A stretch of DNA of 64,000 nt, taken from Tubulanus polymorphus (Eukaryota; Nemertea; Palaeonemertea; Tubulaniformes; Tubulanidae). The stretch covers positions 20,200,485 through 20,264,484 of the forward strand of contig NC_134027.1 in the NCBI RefSeq assembly GCF_964204645.1. The letters run 5' to 3'. Of this stretch, positions 21,100-35,500 are shown in pieces; the first letter of the stretch is position 1; each line of letters starts with the position of its first letter. Under the pieces are notes generated by a model, which did not search any database, was not told where the DNA came from, and was given only the letters and a program-made list of their open reading frames with translations. Made by a program: the position numbers and the translations under genes.

Positions 21100-23495
21100 T
21101 ACTAGTAATTGGGTTAAAACAAATCCTGGTCCCAACTGTTCCAATTTAGACGTAGTCTACTGTAAATTCCTAATTGCCTATTTCTCAGAATTGAAGGAGT
21201 TACAAGCACCTTTACAAACCTTTTCTGTTTAGAAGGAGTCTTTTAAGGAATCAAGGAGTGGTAGAGATCCTGTAACAAAGCAACCATCATGGTTACATTT
21301 AATAGTGTCATTGACTATTATTCGGAACTGTTGAACAGGGCTCCCGAATCCATTTCGACACTTCTCAGTTACCGGTACTTTTAAATCCCAAGTTAAAATT
21401 AGCTAATTTCCTATGTTTTGCAACCGAAAACAGTAAACTGGTCAACTGTTAACATGAAAAATCAATAAAGTACATATATGTATTTGTCTTAATAGTATCT
21501 AAGACGCCCGCATACGAGCACACTTTGCGCTGCGCAAAGTTCGTTCTCATTTAGCACAGAATATAGGCCTACGCACACTAGCTGAAAAATGCACTCAGAA
21601 AAGGGAGCTGTGGTAAGCGTCGTGTATGCATCATGAAGCCATACTTCCTACATATCTGCACCATTTACTAACGACTTATAGTCCTCGTCAAATCTATTGG
21701 AATATAAATGGAATTTTTCTGTTCCCATTACATCAACATGAAATTGAGGGCGTGCAAGGGGAAAATAATCCCATATCATATAGAAAGTGACATTCATGTA
21801 ATAAATCAACGTTTTCCTAATCTGAAATTGATATACTAGCCGCTATGATCAGTTTTTGAAAAATGACACATGCGCAATGATGACCAATGCAATAGAGCAT
21901 ACTTAGCGCTGCGTCGGAAAATATGGAACATGATATCCAAATTCACAGGACTATACAATTAATAATGTGACAACTTACTATACATCTGGAAAAGTGGAAC
22001 ATACGTAATTAAATCAGTTTTGGAGTAATGACACATACGCATTGATCACGAATGCACGAGATCATATCAAATTTGTATTGAAAAGTGATCCAGATTAAGT
22101 GCGGTTTTCACTCTAAATGCAAAGACAATGTAAGTTTACAATACAGGACCCAGTTCCAGAGTTCTGGGATCCAAGGATAGTTGACCTGGGCCCTGGTTCT
22201 TTAAATTTAGCAGCTTTTGAGTCAATTAAAAAAAAAATTAATAAAAGGCTACTGGTGAGGCCATCCCAAATTAATCATCTGTTTGCAGTAACACTGACCC
22301 AAGTTTTCAGGGCGAGTTGGAAGAATTTTTTTTGCAAAATTTTAGGCCAAGGGGTTAGGGTTAGGGTTGATTTTATCATCTTTTTTGCATGGAAAACAAT
22401 ATCACATATCGGCATTGTGCACAGGATATTTGTCCAATAGCCTAGATTTCAGGAATAATTTCAAAATTTCAACTTCATCCGGAGCATCATCACTGAGTTC
22501 AAAATGAGACAATACATTGAATATATTCAAGCTATGACATTACCAGCTTTAAATTAAAACACGAAATTTTCATAGCTTTTCCAGGACCTGGAAAAAAAAT
22601 CCCCATTTTCCAAAACTTTCCAAGACTTTTCAAAACCTGTGGGAACCCTGTGTCACTAGAGAATGGCAGCTTATTGGAACACTGTCAATTTCCCATAAAA
22701 CTTAAACTAGGCCACACGTTGAGGCACATTTTCGTAAGATGCACACTTGACTACAAACATACAAAGCGCATACGTCTTTGTCAAATATAAAATTTCTTTC
22801 AATTAATTCCAGAAAAAAGTTTTGACGTCTTTGAAGTCAAGTTACGGCAAACAGAAAATTATCTTGGGATGGCCTGAGGAATGCGTGAATGCATCGAGGC
22901 ATTGGACGTCAAAACTTGCCATTCCTACAATGCTCAAAAGTTCTCAAAAGTAATCTTTCAGGCACTAAGGAAGCCTAACGGTTGGCTCGAGTTGACCCAA
23001 ATTCAGATCTAGCTACATTGTATGTTTTATGATGTTTTAAAATGCTGAATGCGTTGGGGTTAAAAAATTCTATAGTAAGAGGACTCATCACCTTTCCTTA
23101 TAATAACAGCTACCTAATCAGTACTATGCAATTCTAGGGAGTTTCCATGTAAATTATCGCATTGCAGTGTCGTTCAAAAATATAATCAAATTTTCCTCAG
23201 TAATGTACATAGTATGGGAAATTCGCAGAATTGAAAATCTTTTTAAATTTGTCTGAACAATGCAATGCTCTATTTTGACTCATACAAACTGAGTTAGCTA
23301 AGTCAATTGCACTGAAAAGCTTTCGGTATTTCAAAATGAAACAATGATACCAGACCCTCCATTCTTCAAATTCTTCAACATCAAGGTTGCAAACGAGTAT
23401 AGAACGTCATCCGAGATATTTCAATTTGAAAATATGAACTAGAAATGCCTACTAGATACTTTATAAGTGCACTTTCAGAAAGTGATCATCCAGAC
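21100..23495. other. Intergenic, repeat-rich
   Basis: No coding signal is seen. There is a short telomere-like run (TTAGGG units) at 22354-22367. Near 22575-22655 is the end of a probable MITE, GAAAAGTCTTGGAAAG on the minus strand beside GGGTTCCCACAGG. Confidence 0.45.
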
Positions 23496-23500
23496 TTCGC

Positions 23501-23507
23501 CCTTTAT
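23501..23507 (-). terminator. Polyadenylation signal of the RLF/ZNF292-type gene
   Basis: CTTTATT on the plus strand gives AATAAAG on the minus strand, about 55 bp after the stop codon at 23561. This supports 23561 as the real end of the gene. Confidence 0.6.
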
Positions 23508-23560
23508 TATGGTGTTTGTTTGAGGGCATGACATTGATACCCGCATAACCAATTGTCCGA

Positions 23561-26500
23561 TCACTGAGCGGACGCCTGCAGATTGGCGAGATATTGTAAC
23601 AAACTCTGTTGATTTTCCTCCATCAACAAATTAGTTGGAATAGTCAGCGTCAATTGTTGCGTCTGTTGTTGTTGAGTTTGCTGTTGTTGTTGCTGAACGG
23701 CGAACGCCAGCGGTTGAATCGGCACGGAACCGATCAACCGTGCATTCGGAGGAATCGTAGCCGGAGTCGCCTGATTCACCGGTAGCGTTATGTATGACTG
23801 CTGCTGCTGCTGCTGCTGCTGAATGTCACCCGGTGACAAACTCGTTGTGAATTGTCTACTCGACGGCTGATTCATATCGACTACGGGTGCCGCCACGGCA
23901 GCGCTAACGATCATTGTTGGCTTCGTCGTGACAATCGATTGAATTGGCATGATTATATTCGCGATCGACGTCGATTGCGATAAAATCGTGGCGTGCTGCT
24001 TACTACCGCTGCCGTTATTTTGCGCGTTCGAGCTCATTTTCGTTGCCGTCATCATTGGCGTCGAAGACGTCGCGACCGATTGTCGATTAACGACGTTGTT
24101 TTGCGGGGTCGCCGCGAATTGGTTATTTGAATTCGTTCGTTGTTGAATATTCACGAACGTCTGTTGCTGCTGCTGCTGTTGCCGAGGTTTCGATTCGTCA
24201 TCGCCGCCCTGCGCGACAGTGTATGAATTATCACTCACTTTATACCTCATTGCCAGCGGTTGACCGCCGTACGACATCTGACCAGTCGACTGGTAACTAT
24301 TGACCGGTTGACCGATTGGCTGCATTGACTTCTGAGCAGTCGACATTAATTGATAATTATTACTAATGCCACTGGCGTGTTGACCGATCAAGGATAACTG
24401 AGCAGTCGACTTCGACTGATAACTGTTAACACCACCGACCGGTCGACCGATCGACTGGGAGGTTGAGAGAGCAGTCGATATCGCCTGATAACTGTTAATG
24501 CTCCTGTCCGGTCGACCGGTCGACTGTTGCGGCTGCCCATAACCGGCCGACGAAGTTGGCGAATAAAGTCCGGACAGCACTGATCGATGATTCGTCGCCG
24601 TTGCTCGATTCACCGTCGTTATATTCGGTTTGACTTGTGCTTGAAACGACGAAGTCGCGGAAATCGGCGCACGAGACAGGACCTGCGATATCGACGAGCC
24701 GCTAGCGGATGACGATACCGTGGTCGCCGACGTTGTGCTGTGATTATACGGTTGAACGGCTGCTACTCGTTGTGAAGCGGATGCAGGGATCGTCACGGCG
24801 GTTCCAGCACTTCCGCGGCGCGACAAATGCGAATATCGCGACCGGTAGGAGTCGTCGATTGTTACTAATTTCGGGCGTCCATCGCTTAACATTTTAACCA
24901 TACGGACACCTTTCGTGCGATTGGCAAAACTGACGTTCGACGACGATGGCGAAACTCGCTGCGGCAAGCGAGGAGACCCGGTCGACGAAACCGGAACACG
25001 TGGAGACATCGTATTGGTCGGCGGACTAGGACGGGCAGCAGTTGAGGGCGATATCGTCGGCTTATACAAAGGACGATGTTGCTGATTCTGCTGCTGCTGC
25101 GGCTGCTGTGCAGCTACGAACCGAGCAAAGATTTGTTGGCGTTGAGCCTGCACAGCCGCATCGAGTTGGACTACTTCCCCACGCCGATTCGACGACCACT
25201 GATTCTTCGTCGTGAACGATTTCGGCGATGGAGAATTCGAATCGTCCTCGATGTTGATCACTTCGATATCCGCATCAAGACTATTCATCGTTTCTTGCGA
25301 CGACTGACGAGCGAACGTTGGTGAATCAGCCGACCAATCGGAACGCAATATTTCGGTGCCAGCTACATCCCTGTTAGCGGTAGAGGTAACCGAAGCGACG
25401 GCTTTGGTCGCAGAAACGCGAGCACGGACACGCGCTAAACCCTCGGTGATCAGACTTTTCGACACGTTCGTATTACTCGCGCTCGTAGAAGCCAGCGAAT
25501 CTGTTTTCGTGTAGTCGAGGAAATTCTCAGTGCCGCCGACCTTCAACAAAATATTATTCTGGATTCGTCGCTTGACTGCAGCATTCTGAGCGGACGTCAA
25601 CTTTCTTGCAATGCTAAAACCCGGTTGCGATGCGGCCACGTCGGATATCAATCCAAGATTGTCGCGCATCGATCGGTCATTATTCAACGTGCCGGCAGAT
25701 GACACCACTGGTGACCGGTTCAACTGTTTCGCGGCGTAGTTCTGCAGATAATCGGTGTGACTAGAATTCGAAATCGGCTCCAAATTATAACGTCCATCCG
25801 GCTGCTGTTGCAACAACTTTAATGCGGACGTGCCCGTTTTTAATTTCGACAGCGCCTTCAACGTGTCGGCGCGATTTTTCTGCGCCTGCGCGAGCGTTTC
25901 CATCGCGCGTACCGTTTTATTGCCAGTTTTCATCGACGTCACGGTTTTCGCAGACGACGAATAATGCTTGTTGTGAAACGCCGCGATCGGCGACACGCGT
26001 GGTTTAACGATTTTGATCGGATTCGCAACTTGACGATACGACTGCGATTGTTTTTTCGACCACGATGCATCCTTTGTGCCCATCGGAACACTTTCATCGC
26101 GGCCGACATGACCTGAAGTTTTATCGGCGAGCTCAGCAGGCTTGTTCAGCTGTGATTGTTTCACCCACACGCTCTTCGCGACAACCGTTTGTTTCGAAAC
26201 CTTATTCTCAGTTTCGACCGATTGTGCATCGACGCATTCGTCACCCGCCGTGTCCCGCTTCACAGCAGCCGCAGCGGCGGCTGCTGCGTCTTCGAGCATC
26301 AGCTTACGCTTCTCCGCCTCGAAGCGTTTGTGCCGTCGCACCTTCTCTCGGTCGTTTCTCGCAACTCGATCGCGCTCCAGACCGGCGGCAATTGCCAACG
26401 CATCCTTACTCGCCTTCTCTGTAATGTGCCACGAAAATGACGCCATGAATCGAACGCAATTCGCGCGCAGCTCCGACCACTTTTGCTTTGGGTCCAACTC

Positions 26501-29500
26501 TGCACTTTTCAGTCGCATCAAACTCTGCACCAATTTCGCGATTATTTCATTTTTGACGCCGTCAATTTTGTACCGCTTCAAATCGAACGGGTCGTTCTTT
26601 TCCTCCTCGAGCTTTTTCTTTTTCGCATCGGCGCACGACGGCGGCGTCAACGGGCGTTTTCTTGGTCGGCCCGGTTTCCGTTTGATGACGGTATCCGTGT
26701 TGTAAATCTTCTTTCGATCCGAGACGAATGTTTCCAGTCCGTTTCGCGCGGAGTTGTCTGGCAAAAATTCCTTACAACATGACGTGAACGGTTTACTCGA
26801 TAGGGGCCCATTGACCGCTGCCGACTCCTCATTCTCGCCGGCATCTTTGTCCGGACCGTTCTCGCTTACGTCGTTTTCACCGCCTGGAAGTGGCTTACGA
26901 TTTATGACCTGATCTGAATTGATCTGTTCATCGCTGTTTTCGGTTATGGGTAATGGACTATCGACATCGAGGGACGACGCAAAGCTATCGCACGTATTCT
27001 CCGAAGAATGAACGTCTCCGTTTACTGCGACGGTTGAATCGTCCGTAGCCAGCTTCGAATCCTCGACCGCTGAAGTCGAAATGCCGTCGTCCACACCGCT
27101 TTGAACATCGGTCGATTCGTCCGTGTTGTAATCATTTCTCGTTGCCATTTTCTCGTCGTCACGAAATAATCCTTCGAGTATGAACAGCGTGTCTTCGAGC
27201 GGATTCAACGAAAAAGCCGTCACCATCGCCAAACGACGCAGTTCGATGTATTTCGCGACGCCGCCGACGTTCAGCGCGCTGTTTAGTACGTGGCACATGT
27301 GAACCGGTGATGTGATCGTGTCGATCGGATTCGGTTCGTTGCCGCCGCCGGTGTACGTCACGTAGCGTACGACGTCGACGTGAAACGCTTTCGTGAAGAA
27401 TTCAACGCACAGCGGTAAAAACTGCTCGCCAAACTGTCGAATATATACAACGATAACAAGTATTAGATTTCAATGAAAAATACAACCATATCAAATATTA
27501 CGGTACAGCTTAGAATTAACTAAACGAAATTGTGCATCGGTTACGCGTTCAATTGAGACGCATCGTTGCACCTGATTGGAACGAATTTTAAAACCGATAC
27601 AACGATGTACGTTACGCGTTTAATTTCTTTCCAAAACACTGATCATTTTTCGTTTAAAAAGTGAACTAAACGGAAAATAAACCTCAACGATGTTTAGTTT
27701 ATTCTAAGCTGTACCGTACATATCAGCAAAAATTTCTACTAAATGCAGGGCTGTCAACCTCTGAAAAGCGCTATCAGTAACAAATCGAAGTATGAAAGAT
27801 GTTCAATTAATCAGTTATCATCAGTAAGTCCCTCAGTAACATCTTTCATATTTCTGTAATGCATGAAACATATCATATCAGTATTTCACATTATAAATTG
27901 ATAACAAATACCGAAAATCAGGAACAGTTGGCAGCCCTGTAAATGCAAGTTTCAGCGGATGAACTAATCAGGCTTTTAAAATTGATTCAGGTATGGGTTT
28001 TATTGGACTTAGCAGGGTTCATAGCCTCAAGACCAACCAAAATTCAAGGCCATTCAAGGCTTTTTACCCCTATGAAAAACATTTTTATGGCAATATTTTC
28101 TTGCTTCATCCATTCAAAAACAATCAAAACAGCTTTAACGGGGTTCATTGTGCCACTGCTGACCCGAATTCACTGATATTTACCGACACAGCCAACTACA
28201 GCAACTTTGATAAGAAATTTGATAATTTCAATTTTGAGCCAGTGACAAAATACCTACACTAATTACTTTTTAATTAGTTGAAGTACAGAATTTCCATGGA
28301 AATATATTGAAAAAAATAAGTGTGAAAACAGTATTGGGTTGAATTCAAATGAGGGGAGAAAACTAACTTTTTGCAAATAATTAAGATGGAAATATCAAGA
28401 AAAAAATCTTTCTTTCTTCTTAATTAAATCTGATGCAAACACAACTTTTTTCAACCAGATGTTTTTGGCGGGATTTCAGACGGGATCCATGGTCCAAGTC
28501 AATTGATATCATCTCCATGAAAAGCGCTATAGGCCTACATGCAGTAATCACACACAACTGAATGATGATTCATCATGAATATACATAGTAGTGGGTTTTC
28601 CCCAATGACTCAAATAGACACCTACTGTGCAACACAAGTCTCCAAGGATAAAAAAAAGAAATCAATACAATTTATATACCATGCATTAGACATCGTCATG
28701 CTGATATCAAAATTTCCATCATTACAAAAACAATCATAAATCTACAGATTTGCAACATAATCGAAATTTGAGGCCCTAAAATCAATTTTCAAGACCAAAG
28801 TGCTGAATTCAAGGCTTTTCAAGGCCTTGAATTTCCTTTTGACTAATCAAGGCTATTCAAGGATTTCAAGGCCTGCTACGAACCCTGCTTAGGGACCAAA
28901 TTCTACATTTATGGGTTTGACTCTGGGTTCAGTTCATTTCATTTGCCCCGGAGGCCAGTTCGAGCATGGATCAAATTTCACTCCGAACTGAGATCACTCA
29001 GTTGTGGGTTAAATAGGATTCACAAACCCATTTCCACAGTTGTGGGTCAAATTCGACTCTTGAGCCAGTTCTAAATGCGTGGATTTAATTTGAGTTATTT
29101 ACATAATTCTACAGCTGAGGGTAAATTTGACTCTGAACCAAGTGCGACAGACTCTGAACCCTGCTTTGTGAATTTTTCTTTTCCTAGAACCACGAAACCA
29201 TTTGATACACATCCATTTTCTATACTTACAAGTTCGACTAAAGATGAGACAAAGTATGACATTTGCAATGAATTCTTGACGAGATCTGACATTTTACGGA
29301 TGCTCTGAATAAAATTATCGGTCTCCGGTTGACTCTTGCGTTGCAACGTCACCCAAATTCTCAACAGTTCCTAAAAACAAAGGAGACATGCCATCCATCA
29401 ATATCATATAACTGTTGGCTATAGATGAACTCAGACAAAGCAGTGAAATTATGACCTCTGGTAACCATGGTAGACTAGAGGCAGGCCCTACATATCCGTC

Positions 29501-32500
29501 ACTACTGGATATCATTTCAAGGAGTTTTTAACGAAGATATTTCAAATTTTGAGTGTCTGCATCACTTTCATATTCCATTTCTGTGGCAGACCCATAAATC
29601 TTGGTAAACTATTATTTCAGTGGTCTAGTAACCAAATCACGACGACTAATAATCTATACTTTAAAATAATACTTACTCGGGTGCAACAATACGAAGACGG
29701 GCGGATAAGATCTTGAGCTAAAAAGGTTGAACTCAATCGCAAAGAGACATTGTCTAATGAGTCGTCGCTGCAGATCCGGTGTAGAATGTGAACTCCGATA
29801 TGACACGACGTGTCAGAACACTGTAAACGAAACAAAATTCAATGTTTATTTGATCATTCATACTGATAATATAGCCATGGTACATCGAAAAGACAAAGTA
29901 TCCATAATAGACGTTGTCTCTCTTGGCCAACACCAGTAATGCAACAAACTTCACGGGATGCCACCCGGGATATCTCAGAATAAGGTGTTGTGCATATTCT
30001 CGGAGCCAACCTTATTCGACGTACATTGTATTCGATGAAGACCAAAACAGGGCTTCACGCTACGATTCATTTCGAAGACAATCAAACCTGATGATACTGT
30101 ATACATCTGTTTTCACGGTTAAAATACAACTGGTTTTAATCATCTACAAACACAGTCAGAGTATTCACATTCTACAAACCAAATTCATGCCGTTCGGTTT
30201 GACTCAAAGCATGGCTGAATCCTTATACATCTGACTACACGGTGTGACAACATATTCCAACCTACCAACTGTTAGTGTGACAGAAGCTATGTCTTTTGCA
30301 ATTATACCTAACGGCCTATTTTTCTTTTTAGAGAGCCAGTACGACCTGCTCTTGCAAGAACAAAGCAAACCGAGATATCTAGCCTGATGAGTGAGATAAA
30401 ACGATGACTTATTGCGCCTATGAAGCATTTTGTGCATTAAGCTAGGGGCACACGAGCATGTTTTTTCGCCCGATCGCGGCGAATTTATAAATCGCCTGAA
30501 AAAATTGGCCGTGTGGCCGCTAACGGCAATTGTTGCTTCCATGTGATTTGTTAACTCTGACTCCTACACTAAGTGGTGGTCGTTGACTGAATTATGGTTT
30601 GATCGCTACATGTACCAGCTCGTATCCGGCATATAAATTTGTTGAATTCAATCATCGCGATCTGGCGAAAAAATACGCTCGTGTGCCCCTAGCTTTAAAG
30701 AATTACTTTAGGCCTACCTTTTGATGGAAGTCATTTAACATGTCCAATCTGTACAATAGCATCAAATGAATCGAGAGCATGTTAGCGTCCACACTGTAAC
30801 GAGGCAACCGCACCAACCACGTGGTCAGATTCATTGCAAAATTCTCGCAACCGCCATCCAGTAACATGTCAACCCGTAACTTCAACAACGCGCTATCCTG
30901 TGACTTAAAATACTCGAAAACTGAAAGAAAAATATAACTGTTTGAAGAAAAAAAAACCCTGTTACAATCAATGTTACAGTATGTTATAACACGATATCTT
31001 TTATACATAATGCCAATTTCTGAATTTTGCAGATCATGGTTCACTGCACAAATAGCAAGTCTCTCGCAATGCCATAAGATTAGAACCTAGGGAGAGCAGC
31101 GTTCCGAGGTTGCAGGTCCATCAAACCTGCAACTGCCGGAATCACAAGTTCAACCCTATAAACGTACTTGACAATTATCAAAACTAGAATGTCGCTGAAG
31201 ACGACTGATGCCCCATGTCAGGTGAAACGCCTGAGTGTAAAATACACCGCGAACGTATGTCAACCTATTTCTGAAGGATGGAAATGAAAAATACAAAACA
31301 GCTTCCGGTGACCTTGACCTTTGACCTCCAGGACTCGAAATCTAATCAGTCACTCACGGTCTCTCGGGTAACCCATCCATTAAATTTCACAAAGTTATCT
31401 TATACCGTTTATGAATTAAGAGCCCAGAAATGAAAAATACAAAACAGCTCCTGGTGACCTTGACCTTTGACCTACAGGACCCGAAATGTAAACAGTTACT
31501 CACGGTCTTTAGGAAAACCCATCCAAAAATTGTCTTAAACCATCTAAGAGATAGAGCCCGGAAATGAAAAATACATAACAGCTTCTAGTAACCTTGACCT
31601 TTGACCAACACGAACTGAAATCTAATCAGTTACCCACAGTACCTAGGATAACTCATCCATAGAATTTCAGTAAGTCTTAAACCGTTTATGAGTGAGAGCC
31701 CAGAAATGAAATTCACAAAATGGCTTCCTGCGACCTTGACCTTGGATGTACAGGACCAAAAATCTACTCAGTTACTAACCTTATATAGTACAACACAACT
31801 GTTGAATTTGATGAAAATCTGTCGAAGGGTTTAGCTGCTAGGGCACGGAAACCACTGCAGATGGACAGAAGGACGGACGATGAAGTGATTCAAAACTGGG
31901 CCGCTATACTCAATGACGATAGCAGGGATAATAATCATTGATATGAAATTGTTAATTAGTTGTCATTTACAGTGTATCACTTGATATAGTTCATACCCCT
32001 GAATATGGCAAAAACCTGTTTCATAAGTAATCATTTTATTCACGTAATTCTTGTCATAATAATCGTTTAGTAGTAGTAGTTATCACATATCACATACCCA
32101 TAAATCAAGTTAAACACAACACAATGCTAACTGTTAGTCGATTCACGATTTTACTCAATATTTGAGACTTCGAATGAAACTGTTTATCTTATCTAGTAAT
32201 CTGTATTTCTCATAAACATGAATTCAATTTTGATATTTTCTGTGTAACAGCATTTGTCCCGCCCCCGGGAGTTTTGGCAACTACCGATTGGTTTAGAGTA
32301 CATAGTTTACATGTACATCGTCCATTTCATGAGAATAGTCAGTTCAGTTTATATCTCTATACCGAAAAGACGTGTTCGTAGTTATTTGTTTGAGAATCTG
32401 GTTTAAGCTGTGGTCTACACCCACAGAATGTCTGGATTATCTTGCAATATAACATGGTTAAGATGAAATCTTGGTGCACAGCTCCACTGTAGTAATGTTC

Positions 32501-35500
32501 AACTAACAAGAGGCCCACGGGACTTATACCTTCATGACGAAGTAGAAGAATGATTCGATATTCTAAGTTTGACAGATTTTTAACGATGTAACAAGTTTTA
32601 AAATAGTTAAGATGGTATAGGCTGTGTGGCGATAATGTTCATTTTCTGTTAATATATCCTTACATGAAAAGACAAGCCCATTTTAGCTACCCCAAAGATC
32701 ACACTACATGAAACTAGGGGTCCAGGGACACCATGCCCACTTGGGAAGTGGTTCCAAATGCTCAACAATCTAACAATTTCAATATTCAACGCCCCCTGGT
32801 GACCATATACAGAATCCAATGACCTTGAAACTCACTACAATCATAGAACATGTCAGCAGCTACGATTTTGTAATTGATTGTGATAACAAAATATGCCTCG
32901 TTATCACTTTAATATGGAAATACTAAGTTATTCTACTATTCAACGCCCCCTGGTTACCATATTCAAAACCCAATGACCTTGAAACTCACCACCATCATTG
33001 AACATGTCACGAACTATAACTTTGTAATTGATCATGGTAACAAAATATGCCTAGGTACCAATATGATAAGGAAATACTAAGTTATTCTACTATTCAACGC
33101 CCCCTGGTGGCCATATAGAATAACTGATGGCCTTAAAACTTGCCACAATCATGGATGATGTCATGAGCTACAACTTTGCAATTGATTGTGGTTACAAAAT
33201 ATGCATTGATACGAATATAATATAGAAATACTAAGATATTGCATTATTCAACACCCCCTGGTGGCCATATACAAAAACCAATGACCTTGAAACTCACCAC
33301 AATCATAAAACACGTTATGAGCTACAACTCGACCCAATTTTTGTTATGCTGATGGGCCCTGGGGGAATTCACATATATCAGAAAGATCAAGGTAATTGAT
33401 CAAAGCGTCTTCAAAATTTCCCTCAAAAAGTTCAAAAATGTGTAAAAAGTGCTGATTTTGGCGAACAACAATGGCTGCCAGTCGGCCATCTTGAATCTGA
33501 CAGGGCCAGTTTTTGGGCTGAAGATGTGTCTAGGGTAGATACATGTGTAACCCAAATACCAAGACATTACCTTGAAGCGTCTTCAAAACTTCCCAAAATA
33601 ACTGGATTCCGTCTACGGACGGCGGGATGGACGAACGGACGGACGAAAAGTGAACGCAATAGTCCGCTGGGACTAAAGTCCCAAGTGGGCTAAAAATGCA
33701 TCAACAATTGGTGTAGGCATCGTGCTGAAAAGAAATCCAAGATGGATGGCAACCCTGGTAGCCATACTTGAACTCGATTTTCAATAAGGGGTAGACATTT
33801 CACCTACCAAAATTCTTACAATAGTATCATGAAAATGCATCAAGGATTGCAGGCCGTTTCGTGCTAAAAATTCAAGATGGCTGACCTGGCGGCCATATTT
33901 GAGAGCCGATGACCTCCATATACAAAAGGCATGGACAGCTTACCTACCTTGATCCTAACACCAAATTTTGCGGAAATCCATCAAGAATTGCGGGCTGCAT
34001 CGTGCAGACAAGAAATTCAAGATGGCCACCCCAATGGCAGCCATATTTGATCACCAATGACATCTTTTTACAATAGGGGTGGACATCTCGCCAGACCCAA
34101 TTTCAAGCTAATTTTCAAAAAGATTCAACGCAAATTACAGGCAAATTACTGAGTCGAATTCAATTCAATTCCAGAGGTCCTGGCTTAGGCCTATGCAATA
34201 GGAGTCAATTAAGATTCGACTTTTTGAAAAACAAGCACAGATGCCTATTCAAATCACATGTAATTAAAAAATTCAGTGCTTCTTATTTTGATGTCCCTGT
34301 TTTCATCGGGCACGTGGTTAAAATTATTGTTTACATCGAACGTCTTCAACAGCTGATACAACCGCACCCGCGTCTGTCAATCATCTTAATTGATTCATAT
34401 ACTAAAATTATCACTATGAAAAACTATGCGGTGGATCAATCCAGAATTTTTCAGTAAAATGTCAGACACTAGGTACCTTTCTTCAAAGGTTCATTTGTTT
34501 AATGTCATTAACAATCAGTTATATAATACTTTATTCATAACTTTGAAGCGGCGCGCCGGCAGCAAACGCTCAAGCAAGGTCAGTCAGGTAGGCCAACAAT
34601 AACACGAAATAGACCACAATTTTGCCGGTTAAGAGCGTCTCTCCACATAAATTAGAGGGACTGTAATGGACCATTTGTTGATACAAACCTTTAATTAACT
34701 TCGTATGGATATAATCAAGACAATTCCGCCCTATAATTACACTATTCAAATGATCGACTCGCAGCTAAAACATGGTGCAGCCATTCAATATGCTAGTCAC
34801 GATGTACCTCTACACACATCAAAATCACACTTAAGTTACAAGTGTTGACTTACGAGAAACGATCGAAATCTAGCAATTTGATTGGGAAAATAGCAGCACT
34901 ACAGTTGAAAAATGTTGATAAACCACCTCCGACTGTCTAACTGTTTAAAAGCTTTGCCTTCACATGGAACTATTTCCGCCTTATAACAGGTGCACTCTGC
35001 CGCCGTGATTCGCCCATTCAACAATGAAAACTTTCACATGGTCTTACTATTGGCATTTTCTTATAATTTAGGGAAATATTTAAGAAAAGCGAAATTCCAC
35101 ATTCTATACTAATAAGATTAAAGTATTTATTCGTTTGACAAATCTTCCTCTGAACTCCCACCAACAAGTTATAGGCGGCGACACGAAAATGACGTCATCG
35201 ACTCACTACCATCTTATAACCTTCATGACTACGTCATGAAGGTAATAATATCAATAAACATGGTAGGTGCCATTTGTGCCACCAAGGAAGAGCTAACAGG
35301 AAGTTACTCTCAGAACCATTCTAAAGGGATCAATACAGTTGATCCTAAAAATCTGCTGCCTACCACTTTTTTGGGAAATTTATTCCCATACCTTCTCTAG
35401 TCTTACTTTCACCCGATTTCTCCCATCTTTCTCACCTTCTTCGTCGGCTAGAGACTCATCCGCCGATAATATTCGAACTAGAACCGGATTTGACCACGGC

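Noticed and set aside
22354-22370. Telomere proximity
   Set aside because: Only about two TTAGGG units, as at 52690 and 52950. Interstitial words, not a chromosome end.
26065-26782. Long plus-strand ORFs (up to 187 aa) over 26.0-26.8 kb
   Set aside because: They lie antisense to the long exon of the RLF-type gene. Their composition is the complement of a biased coding sequence and no domain is seen.
31281-31830. Regular direct repeats resembling a CRISPR array
   Set aside because: Metazoan nuclear context. The whole 134-146 bp units are homologous, so there are no unique spacers, and no cas-like genes are present.
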